DNA from: CAZKTO01 sp964555685
Lineage (GTDB): Bacteria; Chloroflexota; Dehalococcoidia; SHYB01
Reading direction: 5' to 3'
Assembly (NCBI GenBank): GCA_964555685.1
Contig: CAZKTO010000017.1
Span: 1-46,919 of the forward strand
Length of the DNA: 46,919 bases
In this document: positions 1 through 7,588 of the stretch, piece by piece
Layout: each line of letters opens with the position of its first letter
Position numbering within the stretch: position 1 is the stretch's first letter
Made by a program: the position numbers and the translations under genes
Notes under the pieces: model-generated
Seen by the model: the letters and a program-made list of their open reading frames with translations, nothing else
Databases searched by the model: none
What the model was told of the DNA's origin: nothing

Positions 1-183
1 TAGCCCTTGCTGGGCAGGGATAAGCGCTGAAAGCATCTAAGCACGAAACCCACCCCAAGATGAGACCTCCAGCCCCGAGGAATCGGGGGTAAGACCCCAG
101 GTAGACTACCTGGTTGATAGGCGGCAGGTGTACAGGCAGCAATGCCTTTAGCTGAGCCGTACTAATCGGTCGAGGGCTTGACC
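1..183 (+). rRNA. rrl: 23S ribosomal RNA, 3' end (partial)
   Basis: This is the last ~180 nt of 23S rRNA. It contains the conserved domain VI segment reading GATAAGCGCTGAAAGCATC and the near-terminal stretch CCGTACTAATCGGTCGAGGG. The 5' part lies outside the window, and the 3' end near 183 is set by comparison with the known E. coli 23S terminus. Several short reading frames begin inside it and are artefacts. Confidence 0.95.
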
Positions 184-238
184 TACATTAAGGCTTGGCG
201 AGAAGCTCTCGAACACAACGCATTACCCTCTCTGCACC

Positions 239-265
239 GTTCTTCCGGCCCGGGGCCGGAAGAAC
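239..265 (+). other. Perfect 12-bp hairpin in the position expected for 5S rRNA
   Basis: GTTCTTCCGGCC at 239-250 pairs perfectly with 254-265 across a 3-nt CGG loop. It lies between 23S rRNA and the initiator tRNA, where 5S rRNA normally sits, and no 5S body is visible in the 93 nt between the two genes. The stem resembles a 5S terminal helix with its processing flanks, so the 5S core may be deleted or collapsed in assembly. That reading is inference; a plain processing stem or terminator is possible, although no T-run follows. Confidence 0.6.
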
Positions 266-276
266 GCTCCCAACGC

Positions 277-351
277 CGCGGGGTGGAGCAGCGGCAGCTC
301 GTCGGGCTCATAACCCGAAGGTCAGAGGTTCGAGTCCTCTCCCCGCTACCA
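277..351 (+). tRNA. Initiator tRNA-fMet (CAT)
   Basis: A cloverleaf can be drawn with acceptor arm 277-283 pairing 341-347 and CCA encoded at 349-351. Initiator hallmarks are present: the first acceptor pair is mismatched (C277 against T347), and the anticodon stem carries three G-C pairs next to the CTCATAA loop. It follows the rRNA and precedes a strong terminator, so co-transcription with the rRNA operon is likely. Confidence 0.95.
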
Positions 352-360
352 ACGAACCGA

Positions 361-403
361 AAAGGGAAGGCCCCAGGCGCCGTGCCTGGGGCCTTCCCTT
401 TTG
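361..403. terminator. Strong hairpin terminator closing the rRNA/tRNA unit
   Basis: Two 19-nt arms (361-379 and 385-403) are exact reverse complements around a 5-nt loop. The 5' arm begins AAAA and the 3' arm ends TTTT, so it fits an intrinsic terminator in both directions. It lies 10 nt after the initiator tRNA and also faces the minus-strand VOC gene. Confidence 0.85.
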
Positions 404-449
404 CCGCTGCCTTCGGCCCCTCATCAAACCGTGGGCTGGACCACATCAG

Positions 450-510
450 TTGCCCCAGATGGGCGGGCACGGGGGCCCGCCCCTACGAGCGATTTGTTCA
501 CAAGCTCTCA
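450..510. mobile_element. Truncated MITE-like repeat
   Basis: This stretch matches one half of the 124-bp element at 39485-39608 in reverse orientation. Shared blocks include GTTGCCCCAGATGGGCGGGC and GCGATTTGTTCACA. The central spacer and one terminal arm are missing. It lies just beyond the stop codon of the minus-strand VOC gene. Confidence 0.55.
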
Positions 511-963
511 GTCCAGCACGTAGCGCGGCTCGTCCGGCCTGGCGTAGTACTGGACCTCGAACCGCACCGGCAAGAGATAGCGGATGAACACGCTGTAAAC
601 GGGACCGTCGCCGGAGGGCGTGCAGCCGAGCTTCGTGATCTCCACGCTGGGGTCGCGATGCGCCTTCCACGTGTGCGCCGTTTTCACGATGTTCCGCAGC
701 CGCTCGAAGGAGCCCACTTGCAGCCCGACATGGTCGCCCGGGCGCATCTGCGTGGACTCGTCGCTGGCGGTCAGGTTGAGGTACTGTCCGCGCCGGTACG
801 CTCGGATCACGAGATGCCGCTCGTCCATCATGTAGGGCGAGGGCTCCCAGCCAAAGACGTCCCGATAGAAGTCGATCAACGTGGTCCGTTTGGGCTCCTG
901 AAGGGTCTCCCGCGGGATGGTCACCGCGACGTGGTTGAAGACTCCGGCACTGGTGGTCTCCAC
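508..963 (-). CDS. VOC-superfamily (glyoxalase/extradiol dioxygenase fold) protein
   Basis: This 151-residue protein is the usual size for a two-module vicinal-oxygen-chelate protein. The N-terminal NHVAVTIP segment supplies a typical first metal ligand (His11), followed by DFYRDVFGWE. A mid-protein GDHVGLQV and a C-terminal RFEVQYY strand complete the pattern. The start is GTG at 963 with GGAGGGG immediately upstream. An 11-bp tandem repeat array fills the leader, between this gene and the upstream amidohydrolase on the same strand. VOC proteins act as dioxygenases, isomerases, lyases or resistance proteins; the substrate cannot be told here. Confidence 0.75.
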   Translation of the reverse strand: METTSAGVFNHVAVTIPRETLQEPKRTTLIDFYRDVFGWEPSPYMMDERHLVIRAYRRGQYLNLTASDESTQMRPGDHVGLQVGSFERLRNIVKTAHTWKAHRDPSVEITKLGCTPSGDGPVYSVFIRYLLPVRFEVQYYARPDEPRYVLD

Positions 964-978
964 AGTCCCCTCCTGTGT

Positions 979-1066
979 GCGTCTCCCGCGCGTCTCCCGC
1001 GCGTCTCCCGCGCGTCTCCCGCGCGTCTCCTGCGCGTCGCCCGCGCGTCTCCCGCGCGTTGCCTGC
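979..1066. repeat. Tandem array of eight 11-bp units
   Basis: Eight consecutive copies of GCGTCTCCCGC are present. Units 1-4 and 7 are identical and units 5, 6 and 8 carry one to three changes. The unit length is not a multiple of three, so it reads open in several frames and produces spurious ORFs. It sits in the untranslated region between the amidohydrolase stop and the VOC start. Either a regulatory role or neutral slippage expansion would fit. Confidence 0.9.
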
Positions 1067-1141
1067 GCAGCGCGGTGCCGCGTCGCCGGTGGGCCTCGCT
1101 CGCCGTGGCGGCGCCGGTCCTACCGGCCAGATCGCGAGGCG

Positions 1142-2227
1142 TCAGTTGAGCCCGTATAACGCCGCGGTATTGCCGAAGGCGATCTGGTGCTGCTCGTTCG
1201 GGGGGACTCCCGCCATCATATTCGCCAGGACCTCGCGGCTGTGCGGGAACGTGCTCTCGCGGTGGGGGTAGTCCGTAGACCACAGCAGGAGATCGAGGCC
1301 GATCTCGTGGCGGTGCCGGATCCCGACGTTGTCCCGCATGAACGTGAGGCGGATGTTGCGGCGGAAGTAGTCGCTCGCCTTCAGGCCCTCGTTCAGGTGC
1401 GTGGCGGCCTTGATGTGGAACGCTGCGTCCATGGATTGCAGGAGGTAAGGCGCCCAGCCCACGCCGTGCTCGACGGAAATGACCATGAGCTTGGGGTGAC
1501 GGACGAAGACGCCGCCATAGATGAGGTCCACCAGGGTCCGCTGGGCTGGAACGGCGATGGTGCACAGCTCGCCGACGGTGCGCTGGGCGACCGGGCGCTG
1601 GCGCTCGCCATCGGTGCCGACGTGGAGGCTGACCGGCGTCTGGAGCGCCACGGCGGCGGCCCAGAACCGGTCGAACTCGGGCTGCACGTAGTACGGCCTC
1701 TCGGGCGAGACGGAGATCATCGCGCCCACATGGCCCAGATTCCGGACGCGCCTCAGCTCGGCGACGGCAAGGTCCACATCGTCCGTCGCGACCATTCCGA
1801 TGCCCTTCAGCCTGTCCGGGCGGGCGCGGCAGAACTCCGCCAGCCAGTCGTTATAGGCTGAGAAGCACGCCCGCCTCAGGGCCGGGTCTCCGATGGCGAA
1901 CATCCGGAGCGCCACGGTAGGGTAGACGACCTCGAGCTCGATGCCATCCGCCTGCATGTCGGCGATGCGCGCCTTGGGGTCATAGGCTCCAGGGCGAACG
2001 GCCTGCTCCCAGCGGCCCTTGGTACCAAAGGTGATCTCCAGGTCGCCCGCCGCCGACAGGCCGGCGATCTCCGCCGGCTCCATTCCTTCGCACGTATAGA
2101 CGTCCCCGTCCGCCAGGCGCTCCAAGTGGGGCGCTCGGTGGCGGAACTCCCGGTCGATGCGCTCACTCCAGAGGTCCGGCGGCTCGACCACGTGGGAATC
2201 TGCGGACAGGACACGTTGCTCGGCCAT
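1142..2227 (-). CDS. Amidohydrolase family 2 protein (metal-dependent TIM-barrel hydrolase)
   Basis: This 361-residue protein belongs to the amidohydrolase-2 family (ACMSD/gamma-resorcylate decarboxylase-like). It opens with SADSHVVEPPDLW, where the family usually has a metal-binding DxH. SLHVGTDG carries the mid-barrel His, VISVEHGVGWAPY the next, and LLWSTDYPHRESTFP the C-terminal catalytic Asp. The ATG at 2227 was chosen because GGAGGGAG precedes it and the family motif starts nine residues later; an in-frame start 18 codons upstream has no support. Closest in the window to the gene at 40008-41090. These enzymes hydrolyse or decarboxylate small carboxylates; the substrate is unknown. Confidence 0.85.
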   Translation of the reverse strand: MAEQRVLSADSHVVEPPDLWSERIDREFRHRAPHLERLADGDVYTCEGMEPAEIAGLSAAGDLEITFGTKGRWEQAVRPGAYDPKARIADMQADGIELEVVYPTVALRMFAIGDPALRRACFSAYNDWLAEFCRARPDRLKGIGMVATDDVDLAVAELRRVRNLGHVGAMISVSPERPYYVQPEFDRFWAAAVALQTPVSLHVGTDGERQRPVAQRTVGELCTIAVPAQRTLVDLIYGGVFVRHPKLMVISVEHGVGWAPYLLQSMDAAFHIKAATHLNEGLKASDYFRRNIRLTFMRDNVGIRHRHEIGLDLLLWSTDYPHRESTFPHSREVLANMMAGVPPNEQHQIAFGNTAALYGLN

Positions 2228-2513
2228 TGGCGCTCCCTCCCCTGCGTCCAGGCTGTGCTCCCGTTGGCTGCCATTTAGCACAGCGGTGCGAGCTTGTCAA
2301 GAGGGCGAGCCGGAAGCGGCAGCTCGCCGGGCTCATAACCCGCGCACGTCGCCAGGCCGGGCCTCGGTCGTTGTCGAAACGCGCCACGCCTGCCTGCCGC
2401 CGGAGGGCCTGGAGCGGGCGCGGCCTGTCTAGACCGAGGCGGATGATACCTGCGTCTATCCTTGTTGGGGTCAGGTGTGTACAATGCGCTAGAGCGCCAA
2501 AGGGGAGTGAGAG
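2228..2513. other. Intergenic stretch with a partial tRNA copy and a -10-like site
   Basis: No gene is visible here. The stretch holds the 28-nt initiator-tRNA-like segment (2315-2342), a TACAAT -10-like hexamer at 2480-2485 without a convincing -35 partner, and an AGGGGAG ribosome binding site at 2501-2507 for the gene starting at 2514. Confidence 0.6.
2315..2342 (+). repeat. Partial copy of initiator tRNA (D-arm to anticodon stem)
   Basis: These 28 nt match initiator tRNA positions 290-317 with a single mismatch (C2327 against T302), including the CTCATAA anticodon loop. Neither an acceptor arm nor a T-arm follows, so it is not a functional tRNA. It may be an integration footprint or a short duplication. 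The lower-GC gene patch begins just downstream. Confidence 0.75.
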
Positions 2514-2984
2514 ATGACAACTCGGAAAGAGGTTCCTAAGTCTTTTGAGCAGGGGCCCTACGTACAGGTGGCCTGCTTCTGCGAAAAGGTGCTACGCGAG
2601 GGGGATGGCGTGATGTCGCTGATCCGTATCGTAGACCTGATCAACCACGCTGAACGGGGCCCTAACGCACCTTTGGAGATGCCGGAGATCCGATACCCAC
2701 TCCAGTTGGTGCTCGCCCTCAAGTCAGGGCGAGCAAGGGGGCGACACGAGCTTAGAATAACCCCAGAGCTTCCCTCTGGAGAGACGATGTCGTCTAACAC
2801 CATGACCGTCCAGTTGGAAGGTGAAGGCAGGGGTGCAAATATCGTGGCCGGGCTCGATATCCCCTACAAGATGGAGGGGCTCTACTGGTTCATGGTCTAC
2901 TTCGATGGCGTGCTCTTGACCAAGCTACCGCTAGACATAAGGTACCAAAGGTTAGTCATTGGGTCCTCGGCTTCGGGTGCCTAA
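2514..2984 (+). CDS. Conserved hypothetical protein, DUF6941-like
   Basis: This 156-residue protein has an N-terminal core, VACFCEKVLREGDGVMSLIRIVD, cut here as VACFCEKV...SLIRIVD, that resembles the DUF6941 family (small beta-rich cytoplasmic proteins of unknown role). A later beta-rich part includes GLYWFMVYFDGVLL. No signal peptide or membrane segment is seen. AGGGGAG lies 6 nt before the ATG and a TACAAT -10-like site is at 2480-2485. Codon use looks less GC-biased than in the flanking genes, suggesting recent acquisition. Its 3' end overlaps by 4 nt the convergent gene on the minus strand. The family assignment is from memory of the motif. Confidence 0.7.
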   Translation: MTTRKEVPKSFEQGPYVQVACFCEKVLREGDGVMSLIRIVDLINHAERGPNAPLEMPEIRYPLQLVLALKSGRARGRHELRITPELPSGETMSSNTMTVQLEGEGRGANIVAGLDIPYKMEGLYWFMVYFDGVLLTKLPLDIRYQRLVIGSSASGA

Positions 2985-3355
2985 GCCCGTCTTCGCTCGA
3001 ATAGTTGGAATGCACCGCTGATCGTGAATCCGGGAACCAGCCGATCACGGCTCGATGTCGTCGAGCTAGACATATTCCCGGTCGATTGATCCGAAGCCGC
3101 CATGACAAACCACCTCTCTGTCTGCCTAGCGCGGTACCGGGCCAAATCTCTCCGAATGCCTCTTTCCGTTCGGAGGCCATCTTCTAGCTCCGCGAGACAC
3201 AACTCTATAGCACCTGCTAATCGCCCGTCTGGGCTATCTGGTGACGCTAGGAACACCGGTAGCCAGGGTGCCAACCAGTCTTCAAGTTCCCGGAGGGTGA
3301 TTTGCCTCTGAAGGAACTCATCAAGCTTCGAGCACAGCTCTAAGGAATTCGACAT
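2981..3355 (-). CDS. Hypothetical protein
   Basis: This 124-residue protein starts MSNSLELCSKLDEFLQRQIT and has a helix-rich first half (LRELEDWLAPWLPVF) followed by a charged region and a low-complexity serine/threonine stretch near MSSSTTSSRD. I do not recognise a family with confidence. The ATG at 3355 has AAGGTGG upstream; an in-frame start 23 codons earlier would run into the divergent neighbour. Its start codon overlaps that of the divergent gene at 3354 through a shared CATG, and its stop overlaps the convergent gene ending at 2984. Confidence 0.55.
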   Translation of the reverse strand: MSNSLELCSKLDEFLQRQITLRELEDWLAPWLPVFLASPDSPDGRLAGAIELCLAELEDGLRTERGIRRDLARYRARQTERWFVMAASDQSTGNMSSSTTSSRDRLVPGFTISGAFQLFERRRA

Positions 3356-3722
3356 GGCACCACCTTCTCGCACGCCTGGCCAGCCAGAATGGATCGCGGA
3401 GCGGAGTATACAGCACTTATTCAACTCTGGGAAGTTTGTGGAGCGCGCCGAGGCTGGGGAGTTGCGGGAAATGGTGTTGGACTACAATCGCCACTTGAAC
3501 GCCCGGCAAAGAGTTGCTTTCAGCCGCAACCCGCGGACTCGCGTACCCACAATTAAGTGTACCAGAAGCCAGATGGTATTGTATCGAACGCCCGACGGGA
3601 CTGCTGTTGCTCTAGCCCATCGGTACATGCGCCCTGATGGGAAACTTGCAGGAAGCGGGAAGGTAGACCCTAAGTGGCTCGTCTGGCAGGGACGGATGTA
3701 CAAGAAACGGCCGACGGGGTGA
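3354..3722 (+). CDS. Hypothetical protein
   Basis: This 122-residue protein is basic overall and has no recognised domain. Visible segments include LREMVLDYNRHLNARQRVAF and a C-terminal VDPKWLVWQGRMYKKR. AAGGA lies about 8 nt before the ATG. The initiation codon shares bases with the divergent gene's start (CATG palindrome at 3353-3356), so the two ribosome binding sites face away from each other across a 2-nt overlap. Reading-frame quality looks real, but function is unknown. Confidence 0.55.
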   Translation: MAPPSRTPGQPEWIAERSIQHLFNSGKFVERAEAGELREMVLDYNRHLNARQRVAFSRNPRTRVPTIKCTRSQMVLYRTPDGTAVALAHRYMRPDGKLAGSGKVDPKWLVWQGRMYKKRPTG

Positions 3723-3854
3723 CGGTGCCAACCGGTCTCCGTTCGGCGGAGTCTCGCACCAAGCCCTGCGGGCCTGGGCGATGGTAGGGTCCCTGCTTCT
3801 AACCCCTTGCGACGTGCGAGCCTTCGCCGCACCGGTCGATGAGCGGGGCATCCG

Positions 3855-4999
3855 TCACTCCATCAGGAGGACGGTGCGGATCACCTCGCCGGCTTCCAGG
3901 GCGCGAAAGGCCTCGTTGATATCTTCCAGCCTGGCGTACTTGGTGATGAGCTCATCGATCTTGAGGCGGCCCTGCTGGTAGAGATCGAGGTAGAGGGGGA
4001 AGTCGCGCAGAGGCCTCGTCGAGCCGAAGGCCGCGCCCGTCAGGACCTTCTCCGAGAGGAGCGAGCGCGCCGGGATGGGGAGCTGCGAGCCATCGGGGGC
4101 GACGCCCACGACCACGGCCATGCCGCCCGGCCCGACGCAGTTGTAGGCGTCCATGATCGTCTCGACCTTGCCGATGACCTCGAAGGCGTAGTCGGCGCCG
4201 CGGCCGCCCGTGAGGCCCATGACGCCCTGGACCGTGCTCTCCCGCGAGGCGTCGATGACGTCCGTGGCCCCAAAGTCGCGGGCGAGGACCAGCTTGCGCT
4301 CGAGGACGTCGACGGCGATGACGCGGGATGCGCCCGCCAGCCGCGCGCCCTGGACGACGTTGAGTCCGACGCCGCCGCAGCCAATGACGACGACCGTCGA
4401 GCCCTGGCGAACCTGGGCCGTATTCATGACGGCGCCGACGCCGGCCGGGAGCGCGCAGCCAGAGCGGCACGCGCCCGAGCGAGTCGAACAGGNNNNNNNN
4501 NNCAGCCGACGAGGCACGCCTTGTCCAGCGGGATATGCCTGGCGATGGGGACGGCGCCGGTCTCGTGGACGATGGCGTGGTGAGCGTAGGTGGCGGCATG
4601 GTGGTAGTGGTAGACGGGCCGGCCATCCTTGGAGAGGCGGGTGCCGCCATCGTAGCAGTGGCCCTGGGGCTTGCTGAAGGTGGAGCAGCGGACGACGCGG
4701 CCCAGGGAGCACTCGAGGCAGCGGCCGCAGAACGGGGCCAGGTTGACGACGACGTGGTCGCCGGGCCTGACCATGGTGACGCCCGCGCCCGTCTGCTCGA
4801 CGATGCCGGCGCCCTCGTGCCCCAGGACCACGGGCATGGGCCAGCCGGGCTCGCCGTGGTAGACGTGCAGGTCGCTGTGGCAGACGCCGCTGGCGACGAT
4901 CCGGACGAGGACGTCCTCCGCCTTGACGGGCCCCAGCTCCAGCTCTTCGATGCGGAGCGGCGTCTCGGGCGCGTAGAGGACGGCGGCCTTGGTCTTCAT
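3855..4999 (-). CDS. Zinc-dependent alcohol dehydrogenase (MDR superfamily), interrupted by an assembly gap
   Basis: This is a medium-chain, class III-like zinc alcohol dehydrogenase that oxidises an alcohol or aldehyde with NAD(P). The N-terminal GroES-like domain carries the catalytic zinc ligands Cys40 (GVCHSDLH) and His61-Glu62 (GHEGAG), and CGRCLEC begins the structural zinc site. The Rossmann domain has IGCGGVGLNVVQGARL. The start MKTKAAVLYAP at 4999 follows AAGGGA; a longer in-frame extension lacks support. Ten N at 4493-4502 split the frame. Joining CLVG directly to CALPAG restores one reading frame, and the ~30 nt beside the gap look like a divergent duplicate of the same codons. Confidence 0.85.
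4493..4502. other. Scaffold gap (10 N) inside the alcohol dehydrogenase gene
   Basis: Read on the minus strand, sequence before the gap ends at codons for KACLVG, and sequence after it passes GACRSG before CALPAGVG. The expected family sequence is KACLVGCALPAG. The flanks therefore overlap in homologous content and do not leave missing sequence between them. Confidence 0.9.
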
Positions 5000-5044
5000 A
5001 TGGGTTCCCTTATCCACAGATTGCGCAGATTGGCGCAGATTCAC

Positions 5045-5194
5045 GAAGGCATCCCGAAATTGGCCGTTAGGCGATACAGCTGTCACCCTGAGGCCTTCCC
5101 GGGCCGAAGGGTCCGGAGTGGGGCTGCCTCCCCCGGCCCCAGATTCTTCGCCCCGACACGTCGGGGCTCAGAATGACATCTTCGGGATGGCTTC
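5045..5194. mobile_element. Composite MITE-like repeat
   Basis: The outer arms GAAGGCATCCCGAA (from about 5045) and TTCGGGATGGCTTC (ending about 5194) are inverted repeats with one mismatch. Nested inside is a second inverted repeat unit, TGTCACCCTGAG (5081) to CTCAGAATGACA (5178), a relative of which recurs at 14543-14631. Arms of the same outer type bound the element at 42099-42206. Confidence 0.7.
5151..5166. repeat. 16-bp palindrome CCCCGACACGTCGGGG
   Basis: Exact palindrome, copy 1 of the dispersed CCCCGAC-NN-GTCGGGG family, located within the nested repeat upstream of the alcohol dehydrogenase. Confidence 0.9.
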
Positions 5195-5315
5195 ACAGAT
5201 TGTCCGGAGGAGGTGAATCGCATAGCCTCCCCTCCGCAGGCAGAGGCCGAGGTGCGGGGTTTCCTGCTCCTATCCACACCGCATCTGCCCCATCTGCGTC
5301 ATCTGCGGCCCTCCC

Positions 5316-6269
5316 TCATCTGAAGGCGGGGGCCACCTCCTCGGCGAATCGCTGGATGGCCTCCTCGTCGTACGGGTAGATGACGTTGGGCGCGAAGTGG
5401 CTGAAGCCCAGGTCGATATAGCGGCCGATCTGCTCCCGCATCTCCGCCGGGGTGCCGAGGAGGTAGTCGCCGGCCACATCCTCGGGCGTGCGGCCCGAGG
5501 CTCGGGGGGAGGTCCGCAGCTCGCTGATGGCCTTGCGCCGGTCGCTGGTGAAGGCGAGCTTGAGGGGCATCACCGACTTCACGATCCCGCCGAAGTCGCG
5601 CCGGACGGCCTCGCAGTGGCGCCTGAGGGCCTCGACCTTGGGCGTCACGTAGAGGGGCGAGCCGGTGGTGTTCCAGCCATCGGCCAGCTCGGCGACGACC
5701 TTCAGGGTGAGCTTCTCGCCCCAGCCGCCGATCCAGATGGGCGGGTGGGGCTGCTGCACCGGCTTGGGCGAGAAGGGCGCATCGGCAAGCTGGTAGTACC
5801 GGCCCCGGAAGTCCGTGCGCCGCTGCGTCGAGAGGGCCTTGATGATCTGGACGGCCTCCCGCAGGCGGGCGATGCGCTCGGCGTTGGGGTAGAACGGGAT
5901 GCCGTAGGCGGTATGCTCGGGCTGGTGCCAGGCGGCGCCGATGCCCAGGATGAGGCGCCCATTGGAGATCTGGTCGACGGTGGCCATGATCTTGGCCAGA
6001 GAGCCGGGGTGACGATAGGTGACGCCCGTGACCATGACGCCCAGGCGGACCCGCTGGGTCAGAGCGGCCATGGCCGAGACCACCGTCCACCCGTCCATGC
6101 AGGGGATGTCGGGTTGGTCCATGGACTGGACAGGCATCATGTGGTCGGAGCTGAAGACCGATTCGTAGCCGAGCCGCTCGGCGAGCCGCCAGACCTTGGC
6201 CATCTCCGGCCAGGGAGCGCGCTCGGCCTGGACCACGAGCCCGAACCGGATGGGTTGACGCGCGGTCAT
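5316..6269 (-). CDS. LLM-class flavin-dependent oxidoreductase (probably F420-dependent)
   Basis: This 317-residue luciferase-like monooxygenase TIM barrel shows the family landmarks ERLGYESVFSSDH near residue 40, GVMVTGVTYRHPGSLAKI near 85 and ISNGRLILGIGAAWHQPEH near 110. HPPIWIGGWGEKLTL and VVAELADGWNTTG follow in the second half. Such enzymes transfer hydride or activate oxygen with FMN or F420H2. It starts 16 nt after the stop of the amidohydrolase at 6286-7467, so the two are probably one operon acting in sequence. The ribosome binding site is weak, which fits translational coupling. Substrate unknown. Confidence 0.85.
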   Translation of the reverse strand: MTARQPIRFGLVVQAERAPWPEMAKVWRLAERLGYESVFSSDHMMPVQSMDQPDIPCMDGWTVVSAMAALTQRVRLGVMVTGVTYRHPGSLAKIMATVDQISNGRLILGIGAAWHQPEHTAYGIPFYPNAERIARLREAVQIIKALSTQRRTDFRGRYYQLADAPFSPKPVQQPHPPIWIGGWGEKLTLKVVAELADGWNTTGSPLYVTPKVEALRRHCEAVRRDFGGIVKSVMPLKLAFTSDRRKAISELRTSPRASGRTPEDVAGDYLLGTPAEMREQIGRYIDLGFSHFAPNVIYPYDEEAIQRFAEEVAPAFR

Positions 6270-6285
6270 CGGCTTCGGTTGAGGC

Positions 6286-7467
6286 TCAACGGATCGCGTA
6301 GAGGGCCAGGGCGTTCTGGCCGGCGATGCGCCGCCGGCTCCGCTCGGGGAGGCCGCCCACGTGCTTCCGGACCTCGTCGCCGGTGCCGGGCCACTTGGCG
6401 TCCGGGTGCGGGAAGTCGCTGGCCCAGATGATCCGGTCGTCGCCCACCTCCTCGGCGGTCACGCCCAGGAGCTTTTCGTCGGGGTCGAAAGAGATCCACA
6501 TCTGCCGGCGGAAGTAGCCCGAGGGCTCCATAGAGAGGTGCCGGTGCTCGAAGTTGAAGATGCGGTAGTGGTGGTCCATGCGCTCGAGGATGGGCTGGAG
6601 CCAGCCGCCGCTGGACTCGAGGATGGCGGCCTTGAGCCGGGGGAAGCGCTCACAGACGCCGCCGAAGATGAACCAGCCCATGCAGTTGATCATGTCCATG
6701 GGGTTGCCGAGGCCCTGGGAGAAGGAGATGCCCTCGCCGACGCGCCGGGTGGTGAACGGCTCGCCGAAGAGGCCGAAGGCGCGGGATGCGCCGGGGACGT
6801 CCTCGCCCACGGCGGGGTGCAGGGCGACAGGCACCCCCAGGTCCTGGGCCGCGGCCCAGAAGGGATCGTAGACCGGGTCGTTGAAGGGGCGGTCCTCGAC
6901 GTGCGGCGCGGGGCGGATGAAGGCGGCGCGCAGGCCAAGCTTCGTGACGGCGCGCTGGAGCTCGATGACAGAGGCCTCGACGTCGTGAAGGGGGATGGCG
7001 GCCGCTCCGTAGAGCCGGTCCGAGTAGGGGCGGCAGTAGTCGGCCATCCAGTCGTTGTAGGCGCGGCAGCAGGCGGTCACCAGGGCGCTGTCGCGGATGC
7101 GGCCGCGGTTGACGAAGAGGCCCATGGTGGGGTAGAGGACGGCGCGCTGGATGCCCTCGCGGTCCAGGTCCTTGATGCGCGCATGGGGGTCGAAAGCGGC
7201 CGCCGGGTTGTCCTCGTAGCGCATCCTGGAGGACCGGACCTCGTCCAGGTTACGTCCGGCGGCGCCGGCCATGCCGTGGCCCACGTTGTCCCGGCCGTGA
7301 GGGTTCGCGTCCAGCAGGAGGTGGTCCTCGACGAGCCACTCCTCCTCGCCGTTCCTGCGCTCGAGCCTGGGAGCGCTGGCGCGGTGCCTGGGCTCGATGT
7401 ACTTCGGCCACATATCGCGCGGCTCCAGGATGTGTCCGTCGCCATCGATCAGCTCGATCTCCGCCAT
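6286..7467 (-). CDS. Amidohydrolase family 2 protein
   Basis: This 393-residue TIM-barrel metal hydrolase begins with IDGDGHILEPRDMWPKYIEP, using DGH where the family usually has DxH. Later landmarks are YPTMGLFV, AYNDWMADYCRPYSDRL, VALHPAVGED (mid-barrel His), PRLKAAILESSGGWLQP and IIWASDFPHPDAKWPG (catalytic Asp). AGGAGG precedes the ATG at 7467. It is longer than its paralogues because of an insert near residues 45-80. It heads the transcription unit with the LLM oxidoreductase downstream. Such pairs often act on cyclic or aromatic carboxylates, but no substrate can be inferred. Confidence 0.87.
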   Translation of the reverse strand: MAEIELIDGDGHILEPRDMWPKYIEPRHRASAPRLERRNGEEEWLVEDHLLLDANPHGRDNVGHGMAGAAGRNLDEVRSSRMRYEDNPAAAFDPHARIKDLDREGIQRAVLYPTMGLFVNRGRIRDSALVTACCRAYNDWMADYCRPYSDRLYGAAAIPLHDVEASVIELQRAVTKLGLRAAFIRPAPHVEDRPFNDPVYDPFWAAAQDLGVPVALHPAVGEDVPGASRAFGLFGEPFTTRRVGEGISFSQGLGNPMDMINCMGWFIFGGVCERFPRLKAAILESSGGWLQPILERMDHHYRIFNFEHRHLSMEPSGYFRRQMWISFDPDEKLLGVTAEEVGDDRIIWASDFPHPDAKWPGTGDEVRKHVGGLPERSRRRIAGQNALALYAIR

Positions 7468-7588
7468 GACCCCGCCTCCTTGACTGCATTCAGCGGCGAT
7501 TATACGCCCGCCGGTCGATGGGGCCCTAACCCTCCTTCGACAAGACCCCCACGCCGGGCTCGGGGCTTCGGCTCAGGACGGCGCCTGG

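Larger units (their letters stand above)
5000..5315. other. Gene-free stretch filled by repeats
   Basis: No credible gene is seen. The stretch holds a nested MITE-like repeat (5045-5194) and several ATCTGCG/CAGATTG repeats. Short ORFs here arise from the repeat. Confidence 0.6.

Noticed and set aside
979..1066. Repeat array as a CRISPR
   Set aside because: Units are contiguous 11-mers with no spacers, and no cas genes are present in the window.
178..1149. A 323-codon plus-strand reading frame across the tRNA, terminator and VOC gene
   Set aside because: It runs through the 23S end and tRNA-fMet, is antisense to a clear VOC gene and its tail is the 11-bp repeat array.
351..2315. Integrative element bounded by tRNA-fMet and its partial copy
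   Set aside because: No integrase or other mobility gene lies between them, and the copied part does not restore the tRNA 3' end as integration normally does. It is kept only as an observation.
5083..5277. 64-codon minus-strand ORF
   Set aside because: It is generated by the nested repeat at 5081-5178.
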